Shown here: one piece after another, positions 8,180 to 15,254 of the stretch | Layout: every line of letters starts with the position of its first letter | Numbering within the stretch: position 1 is the stretch's first letter | Assembly: GCA_028287205.1 (NCBI GenBank) | Contig: JAQBQC010000087.1 | Location: forward strand, 1-17,608 | DNA: 17,608 nt | Direction of reading: 5' to 3' | Source of the DNA: Gemmatimonadota bacterium | Lineage (GTDB): Bacteria; Gemmatimonadota; Gemmatimonadetes; Gemmatimonadales; Gemmatimonadaceae | The notes under the pieces: generated by a model | What the model was told of the DNA's origin: nothing | The model's input: the letters and a program-made list of their open reading frames with translations, nothing else | Databases searched by the model: none | Made by a program: the position numbers and the translations under genes

Positions 8180-8485
8180 TCAGCTGTCGGCGAGTAACTC
8201 GTAGTGCATCACGAGCTCCTCGCGCTCGAGGAGATACTCATCGTCCTCGGGATAGTAGCGAGCGCGCTCGTAGTCCTCGCCCGCGAACGCCTTGATCGCC
8301 TCGATCGAGTCCCAGAGCGTCGTCAGCAGGTATTCCGTCACACCGCCGCTCGTGCGGCGCAGCACGCGTACGCCGCGGTTGCCGGGCGTCGACGCGTAGT
8401 CGGCGAGTCCCGTGCGCAGGAGATACGCATAGTACGCCTCGCCTTTGCTCTCGGGCACTCGGCCGTGCCAGCTGCGAGCGATCAT
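8180..8485 (-). CDS. Small antibiotic-biosynthesis-monooxygenase (ABM) fold protein
   Basis: A 101-residue protein with the single ferredoxin-like alpha/beta barrel fold of the ABM/dimeric alpha-beta barrel families. A first strand (MIARSWHGRVP) is followed by a helix (ESKGEAYYAYLLRTGLADY), then strands including GNRGVRVLRR and TEYLLTTLWDS, a helix (IEAIKAFAG) and the characteristic ARYYPEDDEYLLEREE end region. Such proteins usually act as small dimeric oxygenases or as sequence-degraded relatives with no known substrate. The ATG at 8485 has GGAG at 8492-8495, six bases upstream, a good site that fixes the start. It lies 40 bases after the methyltransferase-like gene and is probably in its operon. 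Substrate not predictable. Confidence 0.8.
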   Translation of the reverse strand: MIARSWHGRVPESKGEAYYAYLLRTGLADYASTPGNRGVRVLRRTSGGVTEYLLTTLWDSIEAIKAFAGEDYERARYYPEDDEYLLEREELVMHYELLADS

Positions 8486-8525
8486 GTCAGTCTCCGTTGT
8501 GCGATTTTGTGCTGCTCTCGCTCGG

Positions 8526-8972
8526 CTAGAGCACGAATGGAATGAAGCGCTTCGTGCGAGCAGCGTAGCTCGCGTACTCGGGCATCGACGCGCGCAGGAG
8601 CTGCTCCTCCGCCTGTACGCGAACGATCGTCATCGCCGTGGCCATCGCACCGAGTATGAGCGCGACGATCGCCGGAGCGGCGCCTTGCCCGAGCACGCCC
8701 GCCCACACGAAGAGGAGCACGCTGGCGTAGATCGGGTGGCGCCAGTAGCGGTAAGGGCCCGCAGTCACGAGGCCGCCCGCGGTCGGATTGGCGGTCGCGT
8801 GAAAGCTGCGCATGCCGAAGGTGACGCGCGCCCACAGCATGAGCGCGGCGGCGAGCGCCTGCAGCGCGACCGCGATCGGATTGCGCGCGATCATCGAGTG
8901 CTGCCACAGCAGCAGCACCACGCACACGACGAGCAGCATCGTCGCGAGAAGCGAGCGAGTTTTCGCGTTCAC
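8526..8972 (-). CDS. Isoprenylcysteine carboxyl-methyltransferase-like (ICMT/PEMT) membrane protein
   Basis: A 148-residue protein with about four membrane helices: residues 7-23, 32-52, 83-95 and 100-117. It carries the family signature GPYRYWRHPIY at 72-82, with the RHP and Tyr that help bind S-adenosylmethionine, and a second conserved patch EEQLL (122-126) followed by Y133 and the ending KRFIPF. Bacterial members are integral methyltransferase-like proteins whose substrates are mostly unknown; isoprenylated Cys is the eukaryotic substrate and should not be assumed here. The start is a GTG at 8972, giving MNAKTRSLL. It begins 21 bases after the SDR stop, in the same direction, which supports cotranscription. 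The family call is secure; the substrate is not known. Confidence 0.85.
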   Translation of the reverse strand: MNAKTRSLLATMLLVVCVVLLLWQHSMIARNPIAVALQALAAALMLWARVTFGMRSFHATANPTAGGLVTAGPYRYWRHPIYASVLLFVWAGVLGQGAAPAIVALILGAMATAMTIVRVQAEEQLLRASMPEYASYAARTKRFIPFVL

Positions 8973-8993
8973 TTCGGTGCGAGTCTCACGCGC

Positions 8994-10565
8994 CTACCAG
9001 TCGGTGGGGACATAGTCCTTGAGAAACTTGCCCCACACGTGTGTGCCGCTGTTGATCCCCGAGATGATGGGATCGACTATCCGGGCCGCGCCATCGACGA
9101 TGTCCAGCGGCGGATGGAAGCGATGCTCGGCCACCTTCCGTGCGGCGATCTCCACCGGATCCTCATCCGTCACCCAGCCCGTGTCGACGCTGTTCATGTG
9201 GATGCCGTCCGTGAAATAGTCCTTCGCGGCAGTGCGCGTCATCATGTTGAGCGCCGCCTTCGCCATGTTCGTGTGCGGATGCCGCGTAGTCTTGAACGGC
9301 CGATAGAATTGGCCCTCCACCGCGGAGACGTTGACGATGTGCTTGTCGCGCTCCGGCGTGCGCAGCATGAGTGGCTTGAGTCGCGCGTTGATGATGAACG
9401 GCGCAATGGCATTCACGAGCTGCACCTCGAGCAGCTCCACGGATGACACCTCGGCCATCAGGAGTCGCCACGAGTTGCGGCCGCGGAGGTCGACCTGCTG
9501 CAGATCCTGGTCGAGGCGCCCCTCGGGAAAGAGATCCTTCTGCGCCTGCCGCTCCTCGGGCAGCAGCGCGATCTGCGACAGCTGCGCGGCGTGCGTCAGC
9601 CCTGCCACCTCGGAGATCCGTCGATCGAGTGTCGCGGGCGCGAGCGTGTTCCCGTCGGCCTCGGGGAGCATGTGGTAGCCGCGCAGCCCCTCGTACGCGC
9701 CGAGCAGCTTGCGCGCGTGAGCGGGGAGCTCGCGGAGCGATGCACGCTCGCCCTCCATCATGTGCTCGTAGAAGTCCGGCGGGCGACGAACCGTCTGACA
9801 TGCGTTGTTGACGATGAAATCGAGCCGATCGCGCGTGGTGAGCAGCTCGTGACAGAACGCCTCGACGCTCGGCGTGTGGCGAAGGTCGAGACCGAAGATC
9901 TCGAGGTTGTCGCCCCACACGGCGAAGTCGGGCTCCTTGGCGTAGCGCGCCGCGGAGTCTCGGGGGAAGCGCGTGGTCACGATGAGCTTCGCGCCCGCGC
10001 GCAGGAGCTTGAGGCCGGCCTGATAGCCGATCTTCACGCGTCCTCCCGTGAGCAGCGCCACTCTGCCGCGCAGATCGGCGAGCTCCGTTCGCTTCACGAA
10101 GTTGAACTGTGCGCAGGTGGGGCAGAGCTGATCGTAGAAGTGATGGATCGCGGTGAAGTGCTGCTTGCACACGTAGCAGTGGATCGACTCGCTCAACTCG
10201 GCGATCTGCGGCTCGTCGTCCACGCCGTCGGGGCCCGAGGGCGGAAAGACATTGGGCGTGGTGAACACCGTCTCGCGGCGCAGCTTTCGAATTCCGGTCT
10301 CGGCATACACGCGATCTTCGTGACGCACGACCGACGCCTTCTGCTGCTTGATGGCCTCCTTGCGAAGGCGACGGCGGGCATTGATGTCGGGGCTGAACAC
10401 GACGCCCACTGCATTGAGGAGCCGCTTCCGGTGCTCGGCGGAGACGCGCGCGAGCATGCCGCGATCGCGGCCAATTTCTTCGAGGAGCTCGGCGGCCTCG
10501 CGCAGGCGCTCCTCGAGCGCGGCGTCGGTGGTGGTTTCGGGTGTTTCGATGTGTGGCGTCAGCAT
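8994..10565 (-). CDS. Zinc-ribbon/short-chain dehydrogenase (SDR) fusion protein
   Basis: A 523-residue protein made of an N-terminal helical, basic region (1-125), a four-Cys zinc-ribbon candidate (Cys130-x2-Cys133-x14-Cys148-x2-Cys151) and an SDR Rossmann domain from about 165 to the end. The nucleotide-binding motif reads TGGRVKIG (173-180), with Lys in the place of the middle Gly. The NNAG motif is NNAC (253-256). About 100 residues are inserted before the VNVSAVEG strand with the catalytic Ser (414). At the usual Tyr-x3-Lys site the sequence is HTNMAKAALNMM, so Thr432 replaces Tyr and only Lys436 remains; a YRPFK at 421-425 lies nearby. The C-terminal substrate-binding half looks intact (NSVDTGWVTDEDP). 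Start at ATG 10565, no clear ribosome binding site. It is second only to the pump in size in this half and anchors the minus-strand run. Dehydrogenase activity is uncertain. Confidence 0.85.
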   Translation of the reverse strand: MLTPHIETPETTTDAALEERLREAAELLEEIGRDRGMLARVSAEHRKRLLNAVGVVFSPDINARRRLRKEAIKQQKASVVRHEDRVYAETGIRKLRRETVFTTPNVFPPSGPDGVDDEPQIAELSESIHCYVCKQHFTAIHHFYDQLCPTCAQFNFVKRTELADLRGRVALLTGGRVKIGYQAGLKLLRAGAKLIVTTRFPRDSAARYAKEPDFAVWGDNLEIFGLDLRHTPSVEAFCHELLTTRDRLDFIVNNACQTVRRPPDFYEHMMEGERASLRELPAHARKLLGAYEGLRGYHMLPEADGNTLAPATLDRRISEVAGLTHAAQLSQIALLPEERQAQKDLFPEGRLDQDLQQVDLRGRNSWRLLMAEVSSVELLEVQLVNAIAPFIINARLKPLMLRTPERDKHIVNVSAVEGQFYRPFKTTRHPHTNMAKAALNMMTRTAAKDYFTDGIHMNSVDTGWVTDEDPVEIAARKVAEHRFHPPLDIVDGAARIVDPIISGINSGTHVWGKFLKDYVPTDW

Positions 10566-10584
10566 GACATGAAGGCTAACGCGA

Positions 10585-10594
10585 CGGGCGCCCG
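10585..10594. repeat. Perfect 10-base palindrome after the YdeI-family stop
   Basis: CGGGCGCCCG is its own reverse complement and lies three bases after the YdeI-family stop codon and about 20 bases before the SDR start. With no loop it cannot form a hairpin, so it is more likely a chance palindrome or a dimeric protein site than a terminator. Confidence 0.3.
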
Positions 10595-10597
10595 ACT

Positions 10598-11233
10598 TCA
10601 GCCGCCGCGGGCCGATGTGCGGCTTTTGAGCGGATCCCGTGAGAGCACGAGGGAGGGAATCGCGCGCTTCTTCGCGCAGCAGGCTATCAGCTCGGCGAGG
10701 CGTTTCGCGCGCGTCTCGGGGCGCTTGGCGCTGATGACGCGCCAGGTGGTCGTGCGCTTGTACCAGGGTGGACAGGACTCGAAGAACTTCCATGCCGCCC
10801 TGTGCCGTTTGAACTGGCGCTCGGATTCGGCATCGAATACGGCCGTGAGGCGATTCTCGTACGCGTACACGGAGCTCTTCTCCTCGCTGCGACGCTCGAA
10901 CGCGCGCATCCCCGCTGGATGCACCCGCTCGTCGGCGATGAGCTCCCGCATCTTGTTCGTGTTGACCGTGCTCCAAATGCTCGACGGCTTGCGCGGCGTG
11001 AAGCGGATGGTGTAGCTGTCGTCATCGACGCGCCTGCGCACGCCATCGATCCATCCGAAGCACAACGCTTCCGCAACCGACTCGGGCCAGGACATGCTCT
11101 CTCGCCCGGAGTCGCGCTTGTGGAAGCCGACGAGCAGCTCGCTGCGTGTCTCGTGATTGGCCTCGAGCCACTTTCGGAAGAGCGTTGGACGAGCGAAGAA
11201 CGCGGGCTCCGGAGTCTTTGGCGGCTTACCCAT
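10598..11233 (-). CDS. YdeI/OmpD-associated family protein
   Basis: A 211-residue soluble protein of the YdeI/OmdA family. Family landmarks are the N-terminal LFRKWLEANHETRSELLVGFHK region (18-39), the motif EALCFGWIDG (55-64), the RFTPRKPSSIWS segment (77-88) and the helical C-terminal OmdA part (about 135-195) with WRVISAKRPETRAKRL. E. coli YdeI is linked to resistance against polymyxin and bacteriocin-type peptides; the biochemical role is unknown. Its ATG at 11233 shares one base with the stop of the 49-residue gene (TAATG), a sign of translational coupling. No separate ribosome binding site is needed and none is seen. The SDR gene follows after 32 bases. Confidence 0.85.
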   Translation of the reverse strand: MGKPPKTPEPAFFARPTLFRKWLEANHETRSELLVGFHKRDSGRESMSWPESVAEALCFGWIDGVRRRVDDDSYTIRFTPRKPSSIWSTVNTNKMRELIADERVHPAGMRAFERRSEEKSSVYAYENRLTAVFDAESERQFKRHRAAWKFFESCPPWYKRTTTWRVISAKRPETRAKRLAELIACCAKKRAIPSLVLSRDPLKSRTSARGG

Positions 11234-11382
11234 TATGCGCGCTTGAAGAACTGGACCGCGCGCTCGTGCTTTTCCGCGGCCGCACGCGACTTGAAGGTTC
11301 CCAGGTTCCGGCGCTTGCCCGTTTTCGGGTTCTTCTTGCGCGAGTACAGGCGATATTCTCCGCTCTTCAGCTTGCGAATCAT
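11233..11382 (-). CDS. 49-residue basic protein, possible nucleic-acid binder
   Basis: A very small, strongly basic protein, rich in Lys and Arg. It reads as two or three beta strands (GEYRLYSRK, RRNLGTFKS) joined by a KNPKTGK turn, then one amphipathic helix (RAAAEKHERAVQFFKR). This layout resembles the three-strand/one-helix DNA-binding domains at the N-terminus of tyrosine recombinases (AP2/Arm type), but here it stands alone; the likeness is by eye. It is probably a real gene: GAGGAG at 11385-11390 lies just before the ATG, it overlaps the next gene by one base in TAATG, and its composition is unlike an antisense reading. It is first in the minus-strand run and divergent from the propeller protein. 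Function unknown. Confidence 0.75.
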   Translation of the reverse strand: MIRKLKSGEYRLYSRKKNPKTGKRRNLGTFKSRAAAEKHERAVQFFKRA

Positions 11383-11384
11383 GG

Positions 11385-11404
11385 CTCCTCGCTCCCGCCG
11401 GGAG
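11385..11404 (-). promoter_or_regulatory. Ribosome binding site and hairpin before the 49-residue gene
   Basis: On the minus strand GAGGAG (11385-11390) ends two bases before the ATG, and a second GGGAG (11392-11396) lies nine bases before it. The second can pair with CTCCC (11400-11404) across a three-base GGC loop. This stem could partly hide the upstream ribosome-binding sequence and tune translation of the whole run. The sequences are certain; any regulatory effect is inference. Confidence 0.45.
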
Positions 11405-11493
11405 GAATGGAATGTTAGAAAGCGGTGAAGCAGTGACGTGAGCGTGTACGCGAAGGTCTTTCGGGGACGATCATCACCCGCCACCCCGGATGC

Positions 11494-12921
11494 ATGCGAC
11501 TTCGCAGACAGCAGTACCTGCTTGCTCCACGCAACTCTCGCGCTCGGAACACTCCGTTTGCGCGTCGATTTCTCGCTTTCGGGATGGCAGTAACCGTGCT
11601 GGCATTGGCCTGCCGGGACAATACCGCACCCGCGCCGTCGCTCCTTCAAGTTGCAGCGGGCGATGGCCAGCACGCGATGGCTGGAACCGAGTTGCCCGAG
11701 GCGGTGGTCGTCAAGCTGCTCGACGCGTCGCAGCGGCCACTCGTGGGCGTGCACGTCACGTGGTCTGCCGAGTCCAGCGCCGGCGATGTGATCGTTCCCG
11801 AATCGCAGACGACCGATGCGAACGGCAATGTGCGCGCGCACTGGCGGCTCGATGCAACGACGGGCGCGCATACGCTCGTCGTCACCGCCGATGGCGGGGC
11901 GACTGCGCACGCGAGCGCGTTCGCGGACGCGAGGCCGGTCACGGACGTCCATCCGATTTCACTCGTGACGTACGAAGGATCGGGGCAGGCCGTGCATCCG
12001 GATTTCGCGCGTCTTCCTTCCTCGCGGAACGGCAGCCCGTTTCGGCTCGTGGCCACGCCGTATCCCGGTGGCGACGCCTCCTACGAGAATCCCTCGCTCT
12101 ATGCCGGAAGCACAGGCGCCGCCTGGACGGTGCCTGGAGGAGTGACCAATCCGCTCGCGAAGCCGAATGACGGCGGATACCTCTCGGATCCCGACATGGT
12201 CTACGATCCGGATGCGAACGAGCTTCGCATCTACTATCGCCGCGTGACGCACGAGAACGAGATCTGGATGATTCGGTCGTCCGACGGTGTGATCTGGAGC
12301 GTGCCGGTGCTGACGGTGCACGCGACCAATCACCTCATCGTGTCGCCCACGATCGTGCGCCGCAGCGCAACGCAGTGGCTGATGTGGAGCGTCAATTCCG
12401 GAAGCCTCGGCTGCGGTGCCGCGACGACGACGGTCGAGCTCCGGCGGTCGACGGACGGCGAGCACTGGTCCCCTCCGGAGGCGGCGTCGCTGAGCGACCC
12501 CGATGGCTTTCCCTGGCACATCGATGTCGAGTGGATGCCTTCTCGCAACGAGTATTGGGCGGTGTATCCGGTGAAGATCCCGGGGGGATGCACCACGGAC
12601 AGACTTCGCTTGGCGACGAGCGCCGACGGGTTGCATTGGACGTCGTATCGGTCGCCGGTGCTGCTGAGGGGCGCGAGCGAAGAGCTCAGGGATGTCGTCT
12701 ACCGCGCGACAGTGGACCTCGATGCGACCACCGATGTGGTGACGCTGTGGTACTCCGGCGCGAAGTACGATCGCGGCATCTACAGCTGGCACGTCGCGTG
12801 GGAGCGAATGTCGACATCACAGCTGTTCGCGCGTGTGAGCGCGACCGGCTCGGTCGCCGCGCGCTCAGCTCCTCCCGTTCGCGCGGACGTGAAGCCGCTC
12901 ACGAACGAGACGGCGCCCTAG
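11494..12921 (+). CDS. Secreted Ig-like domain plus beta-propeller (glycosidase/sialidase-fold) lipoprotein candidate
   Basis: A 475-residue secreted protein. The N-terminal signal has Arg-Arg at 24-25, a hydrophobic core (FLAFGMAVTVLALA) and Cys40 followed by RDNTAP. The box before the Cys (Ala-Leu-Ala) is not perfect for lipidation but the sequence after it looks like lipoprotein starts in Gemmatimonadota. Residues 48-146 form an Ig-like domain of the bacterial Big type (VVVKLLDASQRPLVGVHVTWS, then TTDANGNVRAHWRL). Residues about 155-445 form a propeller-like domain with repeated blade motifs: SDPDMVYDPDANELRIYYRR, SSDGVIWS, STDGEHWSPP, SADGLHWTSY and a final LWYSGAKYDRG. This fold is shared by sialidases and GH32/43/117-type glycosidases; I cannot place catalytic residues or a substrate. 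The ATG at 11494 is taken so that the full signal is kept; a start at 11584 would remove it. Confidence 0.75.
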   Translation: MRLRRQQYLLAPRNSRARNTPFARRFLAFGMAVTVLALACRDNTAPAPSLLQVAAGDGQHAMAGTELPEAVVVKLLDASQRPLVGVHVTWSAESSAGDVIVPESQTTDANGNVRAHWRLDATTGAHTLVVTADGGATAHASAFADARPVTDVHPISLVTYEGSGQAVHPDFARLPSSRNGSPFRLVATPYPGGDASYENPSLYAGSTGAAWTVPGGVTNPLAKPNDGGYLSDPDMVYDPDANELRIYYRRVTHENEIWMIRSSDGVIWSVPVLTVHATNHLIVSPTIVRRSATQWLMWSVNSGSLGCGAATTTVELRRSTDGEHWSPPEAASLSDPDGFPWHIDVEWMPSRNEYWAVYPVKIPGGCTTDRLRLATSADGLHWTSYRSPVLLRGASEELRDVVYRATVDLDATTDVVTLWYSGAKYDRGIYSWHVAWERMSTSQLFARVSATGSVAARSAPPVRADVKPLTNETAP

Positions 12922-12936
12922 CGTTCAGCTTCCGGC

Positions 12937-13398
12937 CTAGTAGAGGGGATCCGCATCAGGGATGAGATGCGTGATCTCGAGCGGAAGCATCTCGGCGAGC
13001 ATCGCGGCGACGATGTTGCGATGGCAGTGCGCGGGATCGGCCTCGAAGCAGAGCAGGCATACCCGTCGCCCGGAGCGAACGAGCTGCGCGAGATCGTCCA
13101 GCGCGGCCTGCGCATCGGGCGTCGCCATGTGCGCGAGGAAGATCGTGCGCATCACGGCGTGCTTGCCGGAGCGAGCGGCCGCGCGCCCATCGGCCGGCGT
13201 TCCGAGTGCGCGCAGGTGCAGGTAGTCGATTCCCGCATCCTCGACGCTTGCCGCGAGCTTCGTCTTCGAGAAGCCGGGCCGGCGCGAGCTGGCCACGGCG
13301 CGAATGTCGACGAGCAGCTCGATGCGCGCGTCCTCGAGCGCGCGCCTGAAGCTGTCCGGCGTCGCGCCCTGATATCCGATCGTGGCGAGCGGCAGCAT
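12937..13398 (-). CDS. DUF488 family protein
   Basis: A 153-residue protein with the DUF488 landmarks: an N-terminal ATIGYQGATPDSFRRAL, the motif VDIRAVASSRRPGFSK (30-45) and the C-terminal CLLCFEADPAHCHR (114-127) with two Cys and a His in the conserved CxxCxEADPxxCHR pattern. The Cys/His cluster could bind a metal or act in redox chemistry, but no activity has been established for the family. The ATG at 13398 is the only reasonable start and has no Shine-Dalgarno sequence. It is last in the right-hand minus-strand run and follows the DUF6494 gene by 26 bases. It converges on the propeller gene with 15 bases between the stops. Confidence 0.88.
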   Translation of the reverse strand: MLPLATIGYQGATPDSFRRALEDARIELLVDIRAVASSRRPGFSKTKLAASVEDAGIDYLHLRALGTPADGRAAARSGKHAVMRTIFLAHMATPDAQAALDDLAQLVRSGRRVCLLCFEADPAHCHRNIVAAMLAEMLPLEITHLIPDADPLY

Positions 13399-13424
13399 GC
13401 GCGCGCCGTGCGGCGGCGACGTGG

Positions 13425-13655
13425 CTACGATGCCGGTGCCGCCGGGGCTGCCGAAAGGGTGACCGTGCCATCGATGTGGAAGTCGCGAAGGAGTCCGTCG
13501 ACGACGAGCGTGGCGCGCACGGGCACCGCCTCGTCTCCGCGCAGCTTGCCTTCATCGATCGCCTTGCGGACCGCGTTCTCGATCTCGCGCTGCGCGGTCA
13601 CGCCGAAATGCTTGAGGAACTTGCGGATGGAAAGGTTGAAGGCGTCTTCATCCAT
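13425..13655 (-). CDS. DUF6494 family small protein
   Basis: A 76-residue protein starting MDEDAFNLSIRKFLKHFGVT, a pattern I associate with the DUF6494 family. It has two helices (about 5-18 and 21-35: TAQREIENAVRKAIDEGKL) and a short beta part at the end (PVRATLVVDGLLRDFHIDGTVTL). No catalytic residues are apparent. The ATG at 13655 has AGGAG at 13662-13666 six bases upstream, which decides this start over longer readings of the frame that run into the DUF3224 gene. It is 50 bases after DUF3224 and 26 before DUF488, probably in one transcript. Function unknown. Confidence 0.8.
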   Translation of the reverse strand: MDEDAFNLSIRKFLKHFGVTAQREIENAVRKAIDEGKLRGDEAVPVRATLVVDGLLRDFHIDGTVTLSAAPAAPAS

Positions 13656-13705
13656 GAAACGCTCCTGCGAAGGGAATTGCGATGCTGTTCGGCGCTGGCC
13701 AGCGC

Positions 13706-14110
13706 TCAGGGCGCGCCGTCGAGTGAGTAGTCGAAGGTGTACGAGTGCTGCTTGTTCTCGATGATGATCTGCATTGTGCCGGCGATGCCCGTGAGCGCGC
13801 CGGTGCCTGAATCGGGGACCACCGCGATCGAGAGCGATGGCGCGCCGCGGTTCATCGTGGCGTTGTGTTGGAGGATGAAGGAGCCTTCGCGACCGTGCAG
13901 CGTGCCGGTCACCTTCTCGATCGCGACGTAGCCGGCCGACCCCTTCACCGCGGTGCCCGCGGACAACATCTCGCCCTGGCTCGCCGCCTCGAGGTCGCCC
14001 GTGAACTTCTTGTCGATCGACATCCGGGCAAGCGGCGATTGATCCGTTGCCCACGCAGTCGGTAGTGGTGCGAGCTTGACCTCGAAGGGACCGGCGGCGC
14101 GCGTAGTCAA
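13706..14110 (-). CDS. DUF3224 family protein
   Basis: A 134-residue all-beta protein of the DUF3224 type: RAAGPFEVKLAPLP at the start, KKFTGDLEAASQGEML (34-49), the core KGSAGYVAIEKVTGTLHGREGSFILQHNATMNRG (56-89) and VVPDSGTGALTGIAGTMQIIIE (97-118). This is a small lipocalin-like barrel seen in many soil bacteria, without an assigned function. The start is a TTG at 14110, backed by AGGAA at 14117-14121 six bases upstream; there is no in-frame ATG close by. The gene is 115 bases after the DinB-like gene, a longer gap than others in the run, so it may have its own promoter. Confidence 0.85.
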   Translation of the reverse strand: MTTRAAGPFEVKLAPLPTAWATDQSPLARMSIDKKFTGDLEAASQGEMLSAGTAVKGSAGYVAIEKVTGTLHGREGSFILQHNATMNRGAPSLSIAVVPDSGTGALTGIAGTMQIIIENKQHSYTFDYSLDGAP

Positions 14111-14225
14111 GGCGTATTCCTATGTGAAGCATTGTGAGCAGCGGACCCCACCGAGGCCCCGTGAGCGAATTTCAATAAGCTAATGCATCGATTTCAGAGT
14201 GCGCGTGACGTGCTCATACGAGTGG
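14111..14225 (-). promoter_or_regulatory. 115-base gap before the DUF3224 gene, possible promoter
   Basis: This is one of the longer gaps of the right-hand minus-strand run. Bases about 14166-14195 are clearly more A+T-rich than their surroundings, which fits a promoter for DUF3224 and the genes after it, but I cannot place a convincing -35/-10 pair. Confidence 0.3.
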
Positions 14226-14726
14226 TCATTCGTCCGCAGTAGGGCCGTACATCTGCGGTACCTTCTGATCCGTGAGCCGCAGGTACATGCCCAGCTGAGC
14301 GCGATGGTGAATCAGATGGTTGAGCACCATCGAGCGCAGCATCTGGTAGCGGCTGTCGGTGAGAAGGACGCTTCCCGCTTTTTTCAGGGTCCACGGCTCA
14401 CGCATGGCATCGTCGGTGGCCGCAGCGAGCGCCGCGCGTCCGGCGGCTGCATTGCGATCGAATTCCGCGAGCAGCGTCGCCGTCCTCTCGATGGAATAGC
14501 CGGGAAACTTCGGTCCGCTCGTGGGACTGATGTCGAGCTCGGACCGGTCGAACATCATCGGCACCCAGCCGGGAAGGCGCGCGACGAGCTGCGCGAGGTG
14601 CGCCATTGGGAACGTCTTTGCGTGAGGCTTCCATTCGCCACGATCATCCGGAACGCGCTCGAGTACTTGGCGGGTGACGGCAATCTCGTGATCGAACTCC
14701 GGCACGAGCAGCTCTGCAATCGACAT
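14226..14726 (-). CDS. DinB/YfiT-like four-helix-bundle protein
   Basis: A 166-residue protein of the DinB-like superfamily. The three metal-ligand His candidates are His43 (MAHLAQLVARLPGW), His137 and His141 (VLNHLIHHRAQLGMYLR, the family's HxxxH-type helix). The N-terminal helix (LLVPEFDHEIAVTRQVLERVP) and the EWKPHAKTF stretch before His43 are also typical. DinB-like proteins bind zinc or nickel; some are thiol-S-transferases, and many are induced by stress or DNA damage. The ATG at 14726 gives the standard start; upstream codons are Arg/Ser-rich and look non-coding. No strong ribosome binding site. The DUF302 gene precedes it by 31 bases. Substrate unknown. Confidence 0.88.
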   Translation of the reverse strand: MSIAELLVPEFDHEIAVTRQVLERVPDDRGEWKPHAKTFPMAHLAQLVARLPGWVPMMFDRSELDISPTSGPKFPGYSIERTATLLAEFDRNAAAGRAALAAATDDAMREPWTLKKAGSVLLTDSRYQMLRSMVLNHLIHHRAQLGMYLRLTDQKVPQMYGPTADE

Positions 14727-14757
14727 GTGTGTTCTGCGTGAAAGGTTGATGTTGCGG

Positions 14758-15156
14758 CTAGGACGCCGCCGCCTCGCAGAGCGCGCGCAGCCCGGCGATA
14801 TTGGCCAACAATGCTGGCGGCAACGAGAAGCGTGCAACCAACGCCTCGGGCGTCTCGTAGCTCAACCAGCTGTGACCCTCGGCGTCTTCCCACGCAAGCG
14901 CGCGAAGCGGGAGAGCCAGACCGACGGCCGGATTCGCTTCCAGCAGCGGCGTGCCCGCGCGCGGGTTTCCGAACACGAGCTGTATCATCGGAGGGAGCAA
15001 GAGCCCCGCCGCCTCGGCGTCGCTCGCGAAATCGATGCGCGCGAACAGCGTGAGCCCGTGTGCGCGCACCGCTTCCGCGAGACGATCGGCCGTGATCTTC
15101 GCGCGCTGCCTGCTGCGCAGATGCACAACACCCGGCACCGCCGGCGGCTCGATCAT
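14758..15156 (-). CDS. DUF302 domain protein
   Basis: A 132-residue protein, almost wholly a DUF302 domain: KITADRLAEAVRAHGLTLFARIDFASDAEAAGL, LVFGNPRAGTPLLEANPAVGLALPLRALAWEDAEG (about 62-96) and WLSYETPEALVARFSLP. The domain folds as a small alpha/beta unit of unknown activity. I prefer the ATG at 15156 to the one at 15177 because GAGGGAG (15159-15165) lies just before it, while the upstream ATG has only a GGAG about 20 bases away. It has no signal peptide, so it should be cytoplasmic. It is the first small gene after the acylase, with 98 bases between them. Confidence 0.87.
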   Translation of the reverse strand: MIEPPAVPGVVHLRSRQRAKITADRLAEAVRAHGLTLFARIDFASDAEAAGLLLPPMIQLVFGNPRAGTPLLEANPAVGLALPLRALAWEDAEGHSWLSYETPEALVARFSLPPALLANIAGLRALCEAAAS

Positions 15157-15214
15157 CGCTCCCTCATGCCGCAACATGCGATGCGTTTGCGGATTGCTCC
15201 ATACCCTTTCCTGT

Positions 15215-15243
15215 CGAGCGCGAGATCGTTACGGATGCGCTCG
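15215..15243. repeat. 7-base inverted repeat after the acylase gene
   Basis: CGAGCGC (15215-15221) and GCGCTCG (15237-15243) are perfect complements with 15 bases between them, just after the acylase stop. This may be a weak, T-less terminator or an RNA stem that lowers readthrough from the acylase into the small-gene run. Confidence 0.4.
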
Positions 15244-15254
15244 CCGGCGACGGC

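Noticed and set aside
9591..11015. A 474-codon plus-strand open frame opposite the SDR and YdeI-family genes
   Set aside because: It runs antisense across two well-supported genes, has the low-complexity composition of an antisense reading and shows no domain.
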